Below are positions 1-8,035 of a stretch of 35,503 nt of DNA, in pieces. Origin of the DNA: a virus; IMG/VR virus record IMGVR_UViG_3300037042_002467, positions 1-35,503 of that record. One strand, written 5' to 3'. Every line of letters starts with the position of its first letter. Position 1 is the first letter of the stretch. Under the pieces are notes generated by a model, which saw nothing but the letters and a program-made list of their open reading frames with translations, did no database searches and was not told where the DNA came from. The position numbers were made by a program, and so were the translations under genes.

Positions 1-1
1 G

Positions 2-487
2 CTTGATTTATCGTGGGTGTACCGATGGCCGGAATGGCTTGTCTTCGGGTTCCCGTTTGTGGCTCGCGCTGAGGCGTTCACCGGGCTTCTGGTTTGGGAC
101 AAACGCGGAGACGGAGGAGAAGGGGGACTCGGAAACCCGGTAGAAGTGGCGGCGTCAAACGCCTTCAACGGCTATCGCCTGTCGCGCCATGTGTGGGCCG
201 GGTATGTGCGGGAAGCGGGGGAAAAGCGCGAACCACATCCGACGCAGAAGCCGGTCGGAATCATGGTTGACGCCATCGGGCTTGTTCGCGGTGATGCGAT
301 CCTCGACCCCTTCCTCGGCAGCGGCACCACGATGGTTGCGGCGCAGAACCTCGGCCGCAAGTGCTACGGGCTGGAAATCTCACCCGCGTATTGCAGCGTC
401 ATATTGCAGAGGATGCAGGACGCCTTTCCGGGAATTGAAATCAGGCGCGACGACGGGACGCGTGCCAAAGGCGGAAAGGCCGAATGA
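2..487 (+). CDS. DNA methyltransferase (N6-adenine or N4-cytosine), C-terminal part
   Basis: This is the C-terminal part of a beta-class DNA amino-methyltransferase, which transfers a methyl group from S-adenosylmethionine to adenine N6 or cytosine N4. The frame is open to the left edge of the window, so the true start lies outside; the GTG at 17 is internal. The protein shows HPTQKPVG followed by DPFLGSGTT, the family's SAM-binding motif I, and then a conserved GLE(I)S step. In this class the catalytic D/S-PP-Y/W motif comes before motif I, so it should lie upstream of the window and cannot be checked. The C-terminal 20 residues are polar and variable. The gene ends one base before the next ATG (489). 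Phage copies usually protect DNA from host restriction or alter regulation; the target sequence cannot be read from this part. Confidence 0.9.
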   Translation, partial: LDLSWVYRWPEWLVFGFPFVARAEAFTGLLVWDKRGDGGEGGLGNPVEVAASNAFNGYRLSRHVWAGYVREAGEKREPHPTQKPVGIMVDAIGLVRGDAILDPFLGSGTTMVAAQNLGRKCYGLEISPAYCSVILQRMQDAFPGIEIRRDDGTRAKGGKAE

Positions 488-488
488 C

Positions 489-1057
489 ATGAGCCTAATC
501 TATGAACCGAATGGAAAGGCGCGCGAGTACTCGCCGCTTGCCCTGAACGTCTACAGCGGAGGACGGGTTGCTCGGTCGCGATCCTGACTAAGGGCGGCAC
601 GCGGTGCCTGCGCGACATCGACACGTTCCGCGCGTGGCCGGACGGTCGCATCAAGGTCGGTGCCACGCTGACGTTCAACGCCTCGGCACTATCGCTCGAA
701 TGGGAGCCAGGCGCGGCGGACCCTGGAGACCGCATCGCGGCCTTGCGCGAGCTCCACGCGGCCGGCGTCAAGACCTGGGCCAGCATCGAGCCTGTAATCA
801 TGGCCTCGGAATCGCTCGCGATCATCGAGGCCAGCCTGCCCTACGTGGACGCCTACAAGGTGGGCCGATGGAACCACGACGCGCGGGCGAACGCCATCTA
901 CTGGCCGGCGTTCGGAAAGGCCGCGGTGGACATGATCCGCGCGGCCGGCAAGGCCCTGTACGTCAAGGTCGACCTGCGCAAGAGCCTGACGCACGGATAC
1001 CTGACTGCGGCCGAGATGGACCCGGATACGCTGACTCTGCCAGACAGGACGGAATGA
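489..1057 (+). pseudogene. Radical SAM protein gene with internal deletion and frame change
   Basis: Two pieces of one phage/bacterial radical-SAM (spore photoproduct lyase-like) protein are joined in different frames. The piece from ATG 489 reads MSLIYEPNGKAREYSPLALN, the typical N-terminus, then runs to a TGA at 585-587 after only 32 residues. In the +2 frame, from about 566 to 1057, the typical C-terminal half appears: an AILTKGGTR strand, a KVGATLTF segment, then TWASIEPV and a VDAYKVG segment. What should lie between, including the CxxxCxxC iron-sulfur motif and roughly 100-150 residues, is absent. The junction falls near 558-575. A fragment starting at 743 could still be translated but has no catalytic cluster. 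A loss-of-function deletion is the simplest reading; an assembly error is the main alternative. The 3' end overlaps the next gene by ATGA. Confidence 0.75.
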
Positions 1058-1500
1058 AATCGAAGAAGCCACCGCAACCGCAGAAATCGCAAGCCGCCAA
1101 GGTGAGCGAGTTCGCCGCGCTCCAGTTCGACGAGGGCGAGGTTGCAACACTGGTCGGTCTGCGATCGGCTTCCGACATCATCGACAAGCCGGAGCTGGCG
1201 CGGGCCTTCCGCGAGGGGCGCCTCAGAGGGCAGGCGCAGATCCGCCTGCTGGCGATGCGGGCGGCAGGCGATGGCGAGGCGACGGCGCGCCGGCAGATGC
1301 TGGACCTGGCGCTTGCGACGCGTGACGCTGTGCAATCATCCGAGCCCTGCGCCTCCTGCGCTGGGACGCTGGAGCACCTGCGGCGCGCGTTGGGCGCCCT
1401 CGGCGACAAGGTGGACGGGCTTCCGCCGGAGGAGCTGGCCAGGCTCGCGGCGGACAGGCTGAGAACCGCAATCGATGCCAATAGACAGCCTAGCCTATAG
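1054..1500 (+). CDS. Probable small terminase subunit (DNA-recognition protein)
   Basis: A 148-residue protein that starts in the ATGA overlap with the preceding remnant and ends 26 bp inside the large terminase gene. It has a basic, Lys/Pro/Gln-rich start and then a helical segment (residues about 18-65) with a spacing that fits a helix-turn-helix: a VATLVGLRS turn, an IIDKPELARAF helix and a QAQIRLLAM helix. The C-terminal half is helical with a CASC pair near residue 100. Small terminase subunits bind the packaging start site on phage DNA and hand it to the large subunit. I assign this from position immediately before terL, size and the HTH-like pattern; no family signature was recognised with certainty. 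It could instead be another DNA-binding protein. Confidence 0.6.
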   Translation: MKSKKPPQPQKSQAAKVSEFAALQFDEGEVATLVGLRSASDIIDKPELARAFREGRLRGQAQIRLLAMRAAGDGEATARRQMLDLALATRDAVQSSEPCASCAGTLEHLRRALGALGDKVDGLPPEELARLAADRLRTAIDANRQPSL

Positions 1501-3571
1501 TCGGCACCGCAAGCGCGCGGGGGCGCGGCAGAAGGCCGAGACGGCCCTTGGCCGGGACATCGCGCCGTGCCCGCCGGTGAAAGACCCGCTGCGCCGCGCG
1601 CGGGCTGACGCCTCGTTCCGGTTCTTCTGCGAGACGTATTTCCCAAAACTTTTCTCTTTGGCCTGGAGCGAGGATCACCTGAAGGTCATTGCCAAGATCG
1701 AGCGCGCCGTGGTCGGCCGTGAGATGTTCGCCGTCGCCATGCCGCGCGGCTCCGGCAAGACCACGCTCTGCCAGATCGCCGTAATATGGGCGATCGTCAC
1801 CGGCCGGCATCCGTTCGTCTTTCTGGTCGCCAGCACGCAGGACTACGCCGTGGTGATGCTGGAGAACATCAAGAGCCACCTGAGCACGAACGACGGCCTT
1901 CTGGACGAGTTCCCGGAGGTGGTCTATCCCATCCGCTGCCTTGAGGGACAGAGCCGACGCTGCGATGGGCAGACGTACTACGGCAAGCAGACCCACATCG
2001 GATGGGCGGTGGATGAGATCCGGCTTGCGACGCTGCCCGGGAGCCGCGCGTCTGGGGCCGTTATCCGCGTCGGCGGGATCACGTCGAACATCCGCGGCGC
2101 AGTCTCGGTGCGTCCGGACGGCGTGAGCGTGAGGCCGTCGATCGCCATCGTGGACGATCCGCAGACCGACGCATCGGCGCGGTCTCTCTCCCAGACTGCA
2201 GAGCGCCTCGCGCTGGTTAACGGAACCATCGCCGGCCTGGCGGGCCCGGGCAAGCGCATTGCCATCCTGCTGCCATGCACTGTCATCCGGGCAGGCGACC
2301 TTGCGGATCAACTCCTGGACTCAGGAAAGAATCCTGTGTGGCAGGGCGAGCGCATGAAAATGCTCAGCAGTCTGCCGACAAACGAGAAGATGTGGGACGA
2401 ATACGCGATCGTGCTCGCTGATGATCTGCGTGCAGGAGGGACAGGACGGAAGGCAACGGAGTTCTATCAGAGCAACCGGGAGGCAATGGATTCAGGAGCA
2501 AAGGCGTCGTGGGAGGCCAGGTATGTGCCTGGAGAAGTGTCGGCGATCCAGCATGCGATGAACCTGAGGATCAGAGATGAGGCGGCGTTCTTTGCCGAGT
2601 ACCAGAACGATCCGATGCCGGATAAGATCGGAGCGGAGGATGAAGGCACGTTGACAGCCGACCAGATAGCAGGCAAGGTCAACGGCTACCACCAGGGAAT
2701 GGCGCCGATCGGAGTAGACCACCTGACCGCCTTTGTGGACATCCAGGAGAAGATGCTCTTCTGGATCGTCTGTGGATGGCGTCCGGACTTCACTGGGTTT
2801 GTCCTGGACTACGGCACATACCCAGACCAGAAGCTGCGGTACTTCAGCCTGAAGAGCGCAAAGCGGACACTGAAAGCCGCAGCTCGAGGCGCGGCCCTCG
2901 AAGGAGCGATCTACGCAGGCCTAGAGTCCGTTGCAGAACTGCTCGTCGAGCGTGACTGGATTAGGGAAGACGGGGCTAGGATGCGCGTCGGGCTGTGCCT
3001 CGTGGACGCGAACTGGGGAACATCGACCGACATCGTGTACGGCTTCTGCACGGCGAGCAAGCGCGCCGCCCAACTGATGCCATGCCATGGCCGATACGTC
3101 GGCGCATCCTCAAAGCCGTTTTCCGAGTACAGGCGCAACCCCGGGGACAAGCTGGGGCTCAACTGGCGGATCCCGAAAGTGAGAGGGAAGCGCATCACGC
3201 GGCACGTTGCCTTCGACACAAACTTCTGGAAGAGCTTTGTGCAGGCCAGGCTGTCGATGGCCATGGGCGAGAAGAGCGGGCTATCGCTCTATGGCAAGCA
3301 GCCGCAGGCCCACCAGCTTTTGAGCGAGCACCTGACCGCAGAGTACCGGGTGAAGACAGAGGGCCGCGGCCGGGTCGTGGACGAGTGGAAGTTGCGGACT
3401 GGGGGAGCGGACAACCACTGGCTCGACGGAATCGTGGGCTGCGTGGTTGGCGCGAGCGTGCTCGGTTGCGAACTGTGGACCGCGGAAGGGGAGGTCAAGT
3501 CGGCGCTGCATGATCGGCAGTTTGCCGAGGTCTCGGCGGCCGAGTTGACGGCCTTTGGGGTGAGAGCATGA
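1475..3571 (+). CDS. Large terminase subunit (packaging ATPase and nuclease)
   Basis: A 698-residue packaging motor protein. The ATPase half shows a Walker A-like PRGSGKTT at residues 90-97 and a Walker B IAIVDD at 223-228, the VDDP form usual in large terminases. The C-terminal half has a plausible RNase H-like nuclease: an acidic strand AFVDIQ near residue 420 and a second acidic strand CLVDANWG near 515. Large terminases cleave concatemeric DNA and pump it into the prohead through the portal. The start ATG at 1475 overlaps the small-subunit gene by 26 bp, as is common for terS-terL pairs. The length is somewhat above the usual 450-600 residues, closer to lambda GpA-type enzymes. The last codons overlap the next gene by ATGA. 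Confidence 0.92.
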   Translation: MPIDSLAYSRHRKRAGARQKAETALGRDIAPCPPVKDPLRRARADASFRFFCETYFPKLFSLAWSEDHLKVIAKIERAVVGREMFAVAMPRGSGKTTLCQIAVIWAIVTGRHPFVFLVASTQDYAVVMLENIKSHLSTNDGLLDEFPEVVYPIRCLEGQSRRCDGQTYYGKQTHIGWAVDEIRLATLPGSRASGAVIRVGGITSNIRGAVSVRPDGVSVRPSIAIVDDPQTDASARSLSQTAERLALVNGTIAGLAGPGKRIAILLPCTVIRAGDLADQLLDSGKNPVWQGERMKMLSSLPTNEKMWDEYAIVLADDLRAGGTGRKATEFYQSNREAMDSGAKASWEARYVPGEVSAIQHAMNLRIRDEAAFFAEYQNDPMPDKIGAEDEGTLTADQIAGKVNGYHQGMAPIGVDHLTAFVDIQEKMLFWIVCGWRPDFTGFVLDYGTYPDQKLRYFSLKSAKRTLKAAARGAALEGAIYAGLESVAELLVERDWIREDGARMRVGLCLVDANWGTSTDIVYGFCTASKRAAQLMPCHGRYVGASSKPFSEYRRNPGDKLGLNWRIPKVRGKRITRHVAFDTNFWKSFVQARLSMAMGEKSGLSLYGKQPQAHQLLSEHLTAEYRVKTEGRGRVVDEWKLRTGGADNHWLDGIVGCVVGASVLGCELWTAEGEVKSALHDRQFAEVSAAELTAFGVRA

Positions 3572-3780
3572 GCAGACAGAAGGCGTTTGACTACGTGTCG
3601 GATGATGAGCTGGCGGCCCTGGGAGGCGCGCATGCGCTGAAGGGAATCCGCTGCCCGAAGTGCGGGTGCACGGACCTGCGGGTGGTCTACGTCGAGCGGC
3701 AGCACGGATTCCGCGTTCGCCGGCGGGAGTGTCGGCACTGCGGACACCGGCTGACGACGCGGGAGAGCCCGGTGCCCTGA
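3568..3780 (+). CDS. NrdR-like zinc-ribbon protein
   Basis: A 70-residue protein whose C-terminal two thirds is a zinc ribbon. It has CPKCG near residue 29, an RRRECRHCG block near 52 and ends with LTTRES. This order, including the arginine run before the second Cys pair and the L/F-TT-x-E ending, closely resembles the N-terminal zinc ribbon of the ribonucleotide reductase repressor NrdR, but there is no ATP-cone domain after it. It starts inside the terL stop (ATGA) and is followed directly by a transcription terminator. A DNA-binding or packaging-associated role is possible; function is inferred from fold only. Confidence 0.7.
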   Translation: MSRQKAFDYVSDDELAALGGAHALKGIRCPKCGCTDLRVVYVERQHGFRVRRRECRHCGHRLTTRESPVP

Positions 3781-3810
3781 CCGTCCAACAGTAAAAAAAC
3801 CTACACCTGT

Positions 3811-3849
3811 AAAGGCCTGGAGACGCTGAGTAACGTTTCCAGGCCTTTT
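3811..3849 (+). terminator. Strong hairpin terminator between terminase and head genes
   Basis: An 11-bp perfect inverted repeat, AAAGGCCTGGA (3811-3821) with TCCAGGCCTTT (3838-3848), extends inward by GACG/CGTT (one G-U pair) to a 15-bp stem with an 8-base loop. It is followed by a T at 3849 and a short interrupted T-rich stretch. The stem's own A and T ends make it potentially bidirectional. It sits in the only real gap between terminase and head genes. Confidence 0.75.
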
Positions 3850-3887
3850 GCTTTGACTTCGTGCATGCTGAACAGCAAAAGACGGGC

Positions 3888-4109
3888 ATGGCGAGTCCGC
3901 AGGACATGCTGGACGCGATCGATGCCGCTCTGGCCGCGAATCCGATTGGAGTTGCGACCGTGCGCTGGGCAGACGGCCGCACCGTCCAGTACGAGAGCCG
4001 CACGGCTCTCCTGCAGGAGCGGGCCTACTGGCAGCGCCTCGTGGATGCCCAGGCGAGCGAGGGCGGCGGGATCCAGATGTGCCGGCTCAGCCTGACGGGG
4101 GATGCCTGA
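3888..4109 (+). CDS. gpW-like head-tail joining protein
   Basis: A 73-residue protein from ATG 3888; a GTG at 3861 would add nine residues. It has an N-terminal helix (PQDMLDAIDAALA), a short beta hairpin (ATVRWADGRTVQYES) and a second helix (LLQERAYWQRLVDAQ). This helix-hairpin-helix layout, the size and the position directly before the portal gene match lambda gpW-type proteins, which sit at the portal and are needed to join head and tail. The stop codon overlaps the portal start. No strong ribosome binding site stands before ATG 3888, so the start is uncertain. Confidence 0.65.
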   Translation: MASPQDMLDAIDAALAANPIGVATVRWADGRTVQYESRTALLQERAYWQRLVDAQASEGGGIQMCRLSLTGDA

Positions 4110-5581
4110 TGGGCCGCCTCCGCTCCGCTGTCCGCGCTCTGTTCGGCCGCCAGTCCGTTGAGACGATCGATGGCATGCGCAAGGCAGTGCGCGCGGTCTA
4201 CTACTCTGCGGCCTCCGATTCGGTCTCGATGGACTTCTCGCACGCCAGCGACATCGGGATGAACGCGGCGCTGCTGGCGGACCTGAACAAGCTCAGGACG
4301 CGGTGCCGCTACGAGCTCCGGCAGAACGGCCTGGCCAAGGGCATGCCCAGGGTGTACGCGAACTCGGTCGTCGGCACAGGCCCGCGGCTGTCGCTCTCCG
4401 GGACTGACCCGCAGTGGTGCAAGGCCACCGAGCGGGCGTTCGCCAGGTGGGCGCGGACCTGCGACATGAAGTCAAAGGGCAGTCTCGGCATGCAGCTCCA
4501 CGGCTGCATCAGGCAGCTTTTTCCGACTGGCGAATACCTGCTCGTGCGGCGACAGGCGAAGACCGGCGACATTCGGTTACGTTACCTGCCCGTGCGCCCG
4601 GACCGCCTGCGATCGCCATACTACGGCAACACCTACACGGGGCCAAGGATCGACCAGGGCGTCGAGGTGGATGCGGACGGAGTGCCCGTCGCCTACTACC
4701 TGCTGCGCGAGGACCCGGACAACGTCGGCGGGACCTGGCTTCCGGAGCAGTTCGACCGGGTTCCGGCGGACGGCGTGATCCATGTGTTCTACAACGAGGA
4801 CCCGATCCAGCACAGGGGCGAGCCCTGGATGACGCAAAGTCTCCCGGTCTGGCACAAGCTCCGGCGATATGATGAAGCGGAAATCGCGGCCGCAATCGTG
4901 GCCGCCAAATTCGCGGCAGTGCTCATCAACACGAATCCGGATGTCGTGGCGGATGCGGGCAAGATCCTGCCGACGAGCGCGCTTGAGATCCAAGATGGCA
5001 TGATGATGGTGCCCCCGCCAGGCTACGAGCCGCGGCAGATCGACCCGAAGCAGCCGAACTCCAACTCCAGCGACTTCCGGCGCGACCAGATTGCATCAGC
5101 GGGGGCGTCCATTGCCATGCCTGCGAACATCGCTAGCCAGGACAGCAGCCGATCCAATTTCGCGTCCGCGCGCTACGACGGAGTGACGCTGGCGCAGGAC
5201 GGCCTTGTTGTGCGGCAGATGATCGTTGATGCCCACCTGTCGCGTGTCTGGTCTGACTGGCTGGCCGAGGCGACTGCCGCCGGCGTGCTGGTCGATCCGG
5301 CAACAGATCCTACGGTATCATGGCTCTGGCCGCGCGAGGACAGGCACACCGATCCGCTGAAGCAGGCCAACGCCGACCGGACGCGGCTGGAGACAGCAGT
5401 AACGACCGTGGGCGAGATCAACATGGAAGACGGGACCGACCGCGAGGACGCGCGCGACGCCCTCCTCGAGGAGGTAAATTGGTTCCGGGCCAACGGACTG
5501 AAGCATCCGGTCGACGCGGAGATGGCCGTTGCAGGAGATGAGGACAAGCAAGAGGACTCTGACCCGAGCAAGCCAGAATAG
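4109..5581 (+). CDS. Portal protein (lambda gpB type)
   Basis: A 490-residue portal protein. The dodecameric portal forms the channel at the head vertex used for DNA packaging and ejection. The conserved course of the lambda-type family is visible: an N-terminal RCRYELRQNG helix, an ANSVVGTGPRL segment, a region of extended strands with LRYLPVRPDRL, a segment DGVIHVFYNEDPIQHRGEPW, and the central helix of a wing/stem domain. The C-terminus is acidic and polar, as is usual. I chose ATG 4109, which overlaps the previous stop (TGATG) and has GGGGG about seven bases upstream; a GTG at 4079 would add ten residues. Confidence 0.9.
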   Translation: MGRLRSAVRALFGRQSVETIDGMRKAVRAVYYSAASDSVSMDFSHASDIGMNAALLADLNKLRTRCRYELRQNGLAKGMPRVYANSVVGTGPRLSLSGTDPQWCKATERAFARWARTCDMKSKGSLGMQLHGCIRQLFPTGEYLLVRRQAKTGDIRLRYLPVRPDRLRSPYYGNTYTGPRIDQGVEVDADGVPVAYYLLREDPDNVGGTWLPEQFDRVPADGVIHVFYNEDPIQHRGEPWMTQSLPVWHKLRRYDEAEIAAAIVAAKFAAVLINTNPDVVADAGKILPTSALEIQDGMMMVPPPGYEPRQIDPKQPNSNSSDFRRDQIASAGASIAMPANIASQDSSRSNFASARYDGVTLAQDGLVVRQMIVDAHLSRVWSDWLAEATAAGVLVDPATDPTVSWLWPREDRHTDPLKQANADRTRLETAVTTVGEINMEDGTDREDARDALLEEVNWFRANGLKHPVDAEMAVAGDEDKQEDSDPSKPE

Positions 5582-5589
5582 GGGACACG

Positions 5590-7557
5590 ATGAGCAAGCC
5601 AGGACAACGCACAACTGCACAGGACATGATTGGAGCTGTAGCTCTTGTCACAGGCTCGGCGGTCTTCATCGAGGCCGAGAAGCGTGAGGCTGGAAACGGC
5701 GATGACAAGGACAAGGACAAGAAGCTGCCGAGTTTCGAGATGACCGCATACACGGGCGGTAAGATGGACGTCGCAGGCTGGTGGCTGCCACTGGTCATCA
5801 AGCTGTCCGGGATCAACTTTGGCAAGAAGAGCAGGCCGATCCTGTTGAACCACGACCACGACAAGATCGTCGGGCACACGAGCGAGATGGGCGTGACCGA
5901 TGGGCAGGTAAGCGTAAAGGGTCTCATCAGCGGCACCGGTGAAGCGGCACGTGAGGTGCTTGGGTCTGGAGCCAATGGATTCCCATGGCAGGCAAGTGTT
6001 GGCGTGCAGGCGAAAGAGGTCGTGCGCGTCGAAGCTGGAAGCACGGCCAAGGTCAACGGTATGGAGTTCGAGGGTCCGCTCTTTGTGATCCAGAAGAGCG
6101 CCATGAGAGAAGTGTCTTTTGTCCCGCTTGGAGCGGATGACGATACCGAGGCCACTGTGGCCGCGGGCGCTCCTCGGGAATCTGCAGACGAACAGGAGGA
6201 TCTGAACATGGCGACGGTACCTGAAGTGGTTGCGACGGCCGCCTCCGCAGAAGCCCTGAACAGCGGGATCAATGCGGTAGAGGCCATCCGGAGTGAGCAC
6301 GCGCGAATCGCGGCGATCAACGCCGCATGCGTCACCGCTCCGGAGATCGCCACGCAGGCGATCAAGGAAGGGTGGACGTCAGAGAAGGCGGAGCTGCATG
6401 CGCTGAAGGCGCGTACTGTCCGCAAGGATCAGGATACTGGCGTGGGCAATCCTGCCACGGCTGAGGTCCGCGGCGCTGAGTTGGGCGCGATGAAGGCAAG
6501 CGTCCTGACCGGGCACGTCGCCGAGAACGTTCTGCTCGCCAGCTTCGGCGAGGAGGCGATGGAAGCTGCGCGCCGGTTCCGCCGCATGGGCCTCCGCGAG
6601 CTCGCGGCCGTATGCTGCGGGATCGACGGGATCTCTGTTGCCCGGCCTGGCTGTTCTGAAGCCGAGTGGGCGCGGGCCGCGTTCAGCAGCACCTCGTTCA
6701 CTGACCTTCTGAACGACAGCGCGAACAAGACGCTCTTGGCCGCGTACAACGCGGTGCCGAGCGTGGCGCGTTTGGTCGCCAAGGCGCTGAGCGCCAGCGA
6801 CTTCAAGGTCCACAAGGGCCTGAGACTCACGGGCGACCTGCTCATGAAGAAGGTCGAGAACGGCGGAGAGATCCAGCACGGAACGCTCGGCGAGGGCAGC
6901 TACAGCTACTCTCTCGACACCTACGGGCGCATGATCGGACTGACCCGTCAGGACCTCATCAACGACGATCTGGGCGCGTTCACGCAGCTGCCGCAGATGT
7001 TCGGGCGCGGCGCGGCCCTGGCGGTCGAGCAGGCGTTCTGGACGCTCGCGCTCGCGAATACCGGGACGTTCTTCGGATCCGGCAACGCGAACTACATCAG
7101 CGGCGCGACCACGGCCCTGAGCATCGACGGCCTGAGCGAGGCCGTGCAGGCGCTCGAGGAGCAGGTGGACGCGGACGGAAACCCGGTCGCGGTCATGGGC
7201 AAGTATCTCGTTGTGCCTCCGGCGCTCAAGGCCACGGCGCAGCAGCTCTATGTGAGCGCGAACATCATCGCCGGTACGGCCACGGCCAAGCAGGGCGCGG
7301 TCAATGTGCATGCGGGCCTGTACGAGCCGCTGAGCACGCCGTATCTCAAGAGCAAGGCAAAGGAGTGGTACGTGCTGGGAGATCCGGCGGACGTGGCTTG
7401 CTTCGGCATCGCCTGGCTGAACGGAGTGCAGGAGCCGGTGGTGGAAGAGGTCGCCGTGTCTGGCGAGTACCTCGGCCGGTGCTGGCGCGGATACATCGAC
7501 TTCGGCGTCTGCCAGGTCGATCATCGCGGCGGCGTGAAGAGCAAGGGCGAGGCCTGA
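5590..7557 (+). CDS. Prohead protease fused to major capsid protein
   Basis: A 655-residue fusion. Residues about 15-185 resemble an S78-type (HK97-like) prohead maturation protease: LLNHDHDKIVG carries the candidate catalytic His at 88 and WQASVGVQ the candidate Ser at 136. An acidic linker (about 183-206) follows. Residues about 207-655 form the scaffold/delta-like helical segment and then an HK97-fold major capsid protein, with the TFSDLL-like SFTDLLNDSANK block near 375 and a C-terminal coat domain. The protease cuts the scaffold or delta region during maturation. Separate genes are the norm in HK97-like phages; fusions are known. The internal ATG at 6208 is preceded by a strong ribosome binding site and would make the capsid part alone. 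The catalytic assignment is by motif and should be treated as likely, not proved. Confidence 0.85.
   Translation: MSKPGQRTTAQDMIGAVALVTGSAVFIEAEKREAGNGDDKDKDKKLPSFEMTAYTGGKMDVAGWWLPLVIKLSGINFGKKSRPILLNHDHDKIVGHTSEMGVTDGQVSVKGLISGTGEAAREVLGSGANGFPWQASVGVQAKEVVRVEAGSTAKVNGMEFEGPLFVIQKSAMREVSFVPLGADDDTEATVAAGAPRESADEQEDLNMATVPEVVATAASAEALNSGINAVEAIRSEHARIAAINAACVTAPEIATQAIKEGWTSEKAELHALKARTVRKDQDTGVGNPATAEVRGAELGAMKASVLTGHVAENVLLASFGEEAMEAARRFRRMGLRELAAVCCGIDGISVARPGCSEAEWARAAFSSTSFTDLLNDSANKTLLAAYNAVPSVARLVAKALSASDFKVHKGLRLTGDLLMKKVENGGEIQHGTLGEGSYSYSLDTYGRMIGLTRQDLINDDLGAFTQLPQMFGRGAALAVEQAFWTLALANTGTFFGSGNANYISGATTALSIDGLSEAVQALEEQVDADGNPVAVMGKYLVVPPALKATAQQLYVSANIIAGTATAKQGAVNVHAGLYEPLSTPYLKSKAKEWYVLGDPADVACFGIAWLNGVQEPVVEEVAVSGEYLGRCWRGYIDFGVCQVDHRGGVKSKGEA
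6194..6210 (+). promoter_or_regulatory. Internal ribosome binding site and in-frame start for free capsid protein
   Basis: AGGAGG at 6194-6199 lies eight bases before an in-frame ATG at 6208, exactly in the linker between protease and capsid domains. Translation from here would give a 449-residue protein beginning MATVPEVV. The site is as strong as the best gene starts in the window, in contrast to the weak site before 5590. Nested starts that supply a more abundant partner protein are known from lambda C/Nu3. Confidence 0.6.
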
Positions 7558-7580
7558 GCCTAGCTGACCCTCTCCCGGGC

Positions 7581-7615
7581 GGGGGAGGAGTTGGCCGCTA
7601 GGCCAGCCCTCCCCC
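7581..7615 (+). other. Intergenic hairpin without T tail
   Basis: GGGGGAGG (7581-7588) pairs with CCTCCCCC (7608-7615), with an inner TTGGCC/GGCCAG stem around GCTA. A competing pairing of the preceding CTCTCCCGGG with the same G run is possible. There is no T tract, so this looks like a processing, pausing or stability element between the capsid and the next gene rather than a full terminator. Confidence 0.55.
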
Positions 7616-7650
7616 TGACCCATGACGCAGAAACATGAGGAGATCAAAAC

Positions 7651-7995
7651 ATGAACGCGTATGTGGAACCTGGACTCATCCTGAACTACACCACGGGCAC
7701 GCCTATTGCCGCTGGCGACGTGGTGAAGATCGGACCCATCGTCGGCGTGGTCCAGCGCGGCGTGACCGCGGCTGACATCGCGCTCGGCCGTCGGGCGACC
7801 GTCTACGTCGCCGGCGTCGTGACGATGCCCAAGGCCGCGCCTCTGGCCATCAGCCAGGGCGACGCGGTGTACTGGGACGTGGCAGACGCGAACGTCAACA
7901 AGACGCTGAGCGGAAACACGTTCTGCGGGCACGCCTTCGAGGATGCGGCCTCGGCTGCAACCTCGGGTCAGGTCCGGCTGGCGTACCTGACGTAA
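7651..7995 (+). CDS. DUF2190-like capsid-associated protein
   Basis: A 114-residue, nearly all-beta protein directly after the capsid gene. The pattern is typical of the DUF2190 family: an N-terminal extended arm, GTPIAAGDVVKIG, VGVVQRGVTAADIALG, an AVYWD segment and a short C-terminal strand ending VRLAYLT. Members lie next to capsid genes and are taken to be decoration or capsid-stabilising proteins. The ribosome binding site GAGGAG precedes the ATG at a good distance. A related 'aG..v....dG' domain appears to recur in the genes at 9914-13289, suggesting that several virion-surface proteins here share one fold. Confidence 0.75.
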   Translation: MNAYVEPGLILNYTTGTPIAAGDVVKIGPIVGVVQRGVTAADIALGRRATVYVAGVVTMPKAAPLAISQGDAVYWDVADANVNKTLSGNTFCGHAFEDAASAATSGQVRLAYLT

Positions 7996-8035
7996 CGCAG
8001 GACCGCGCTGATTGCGCGGGATAGGGGGAGCGGCG

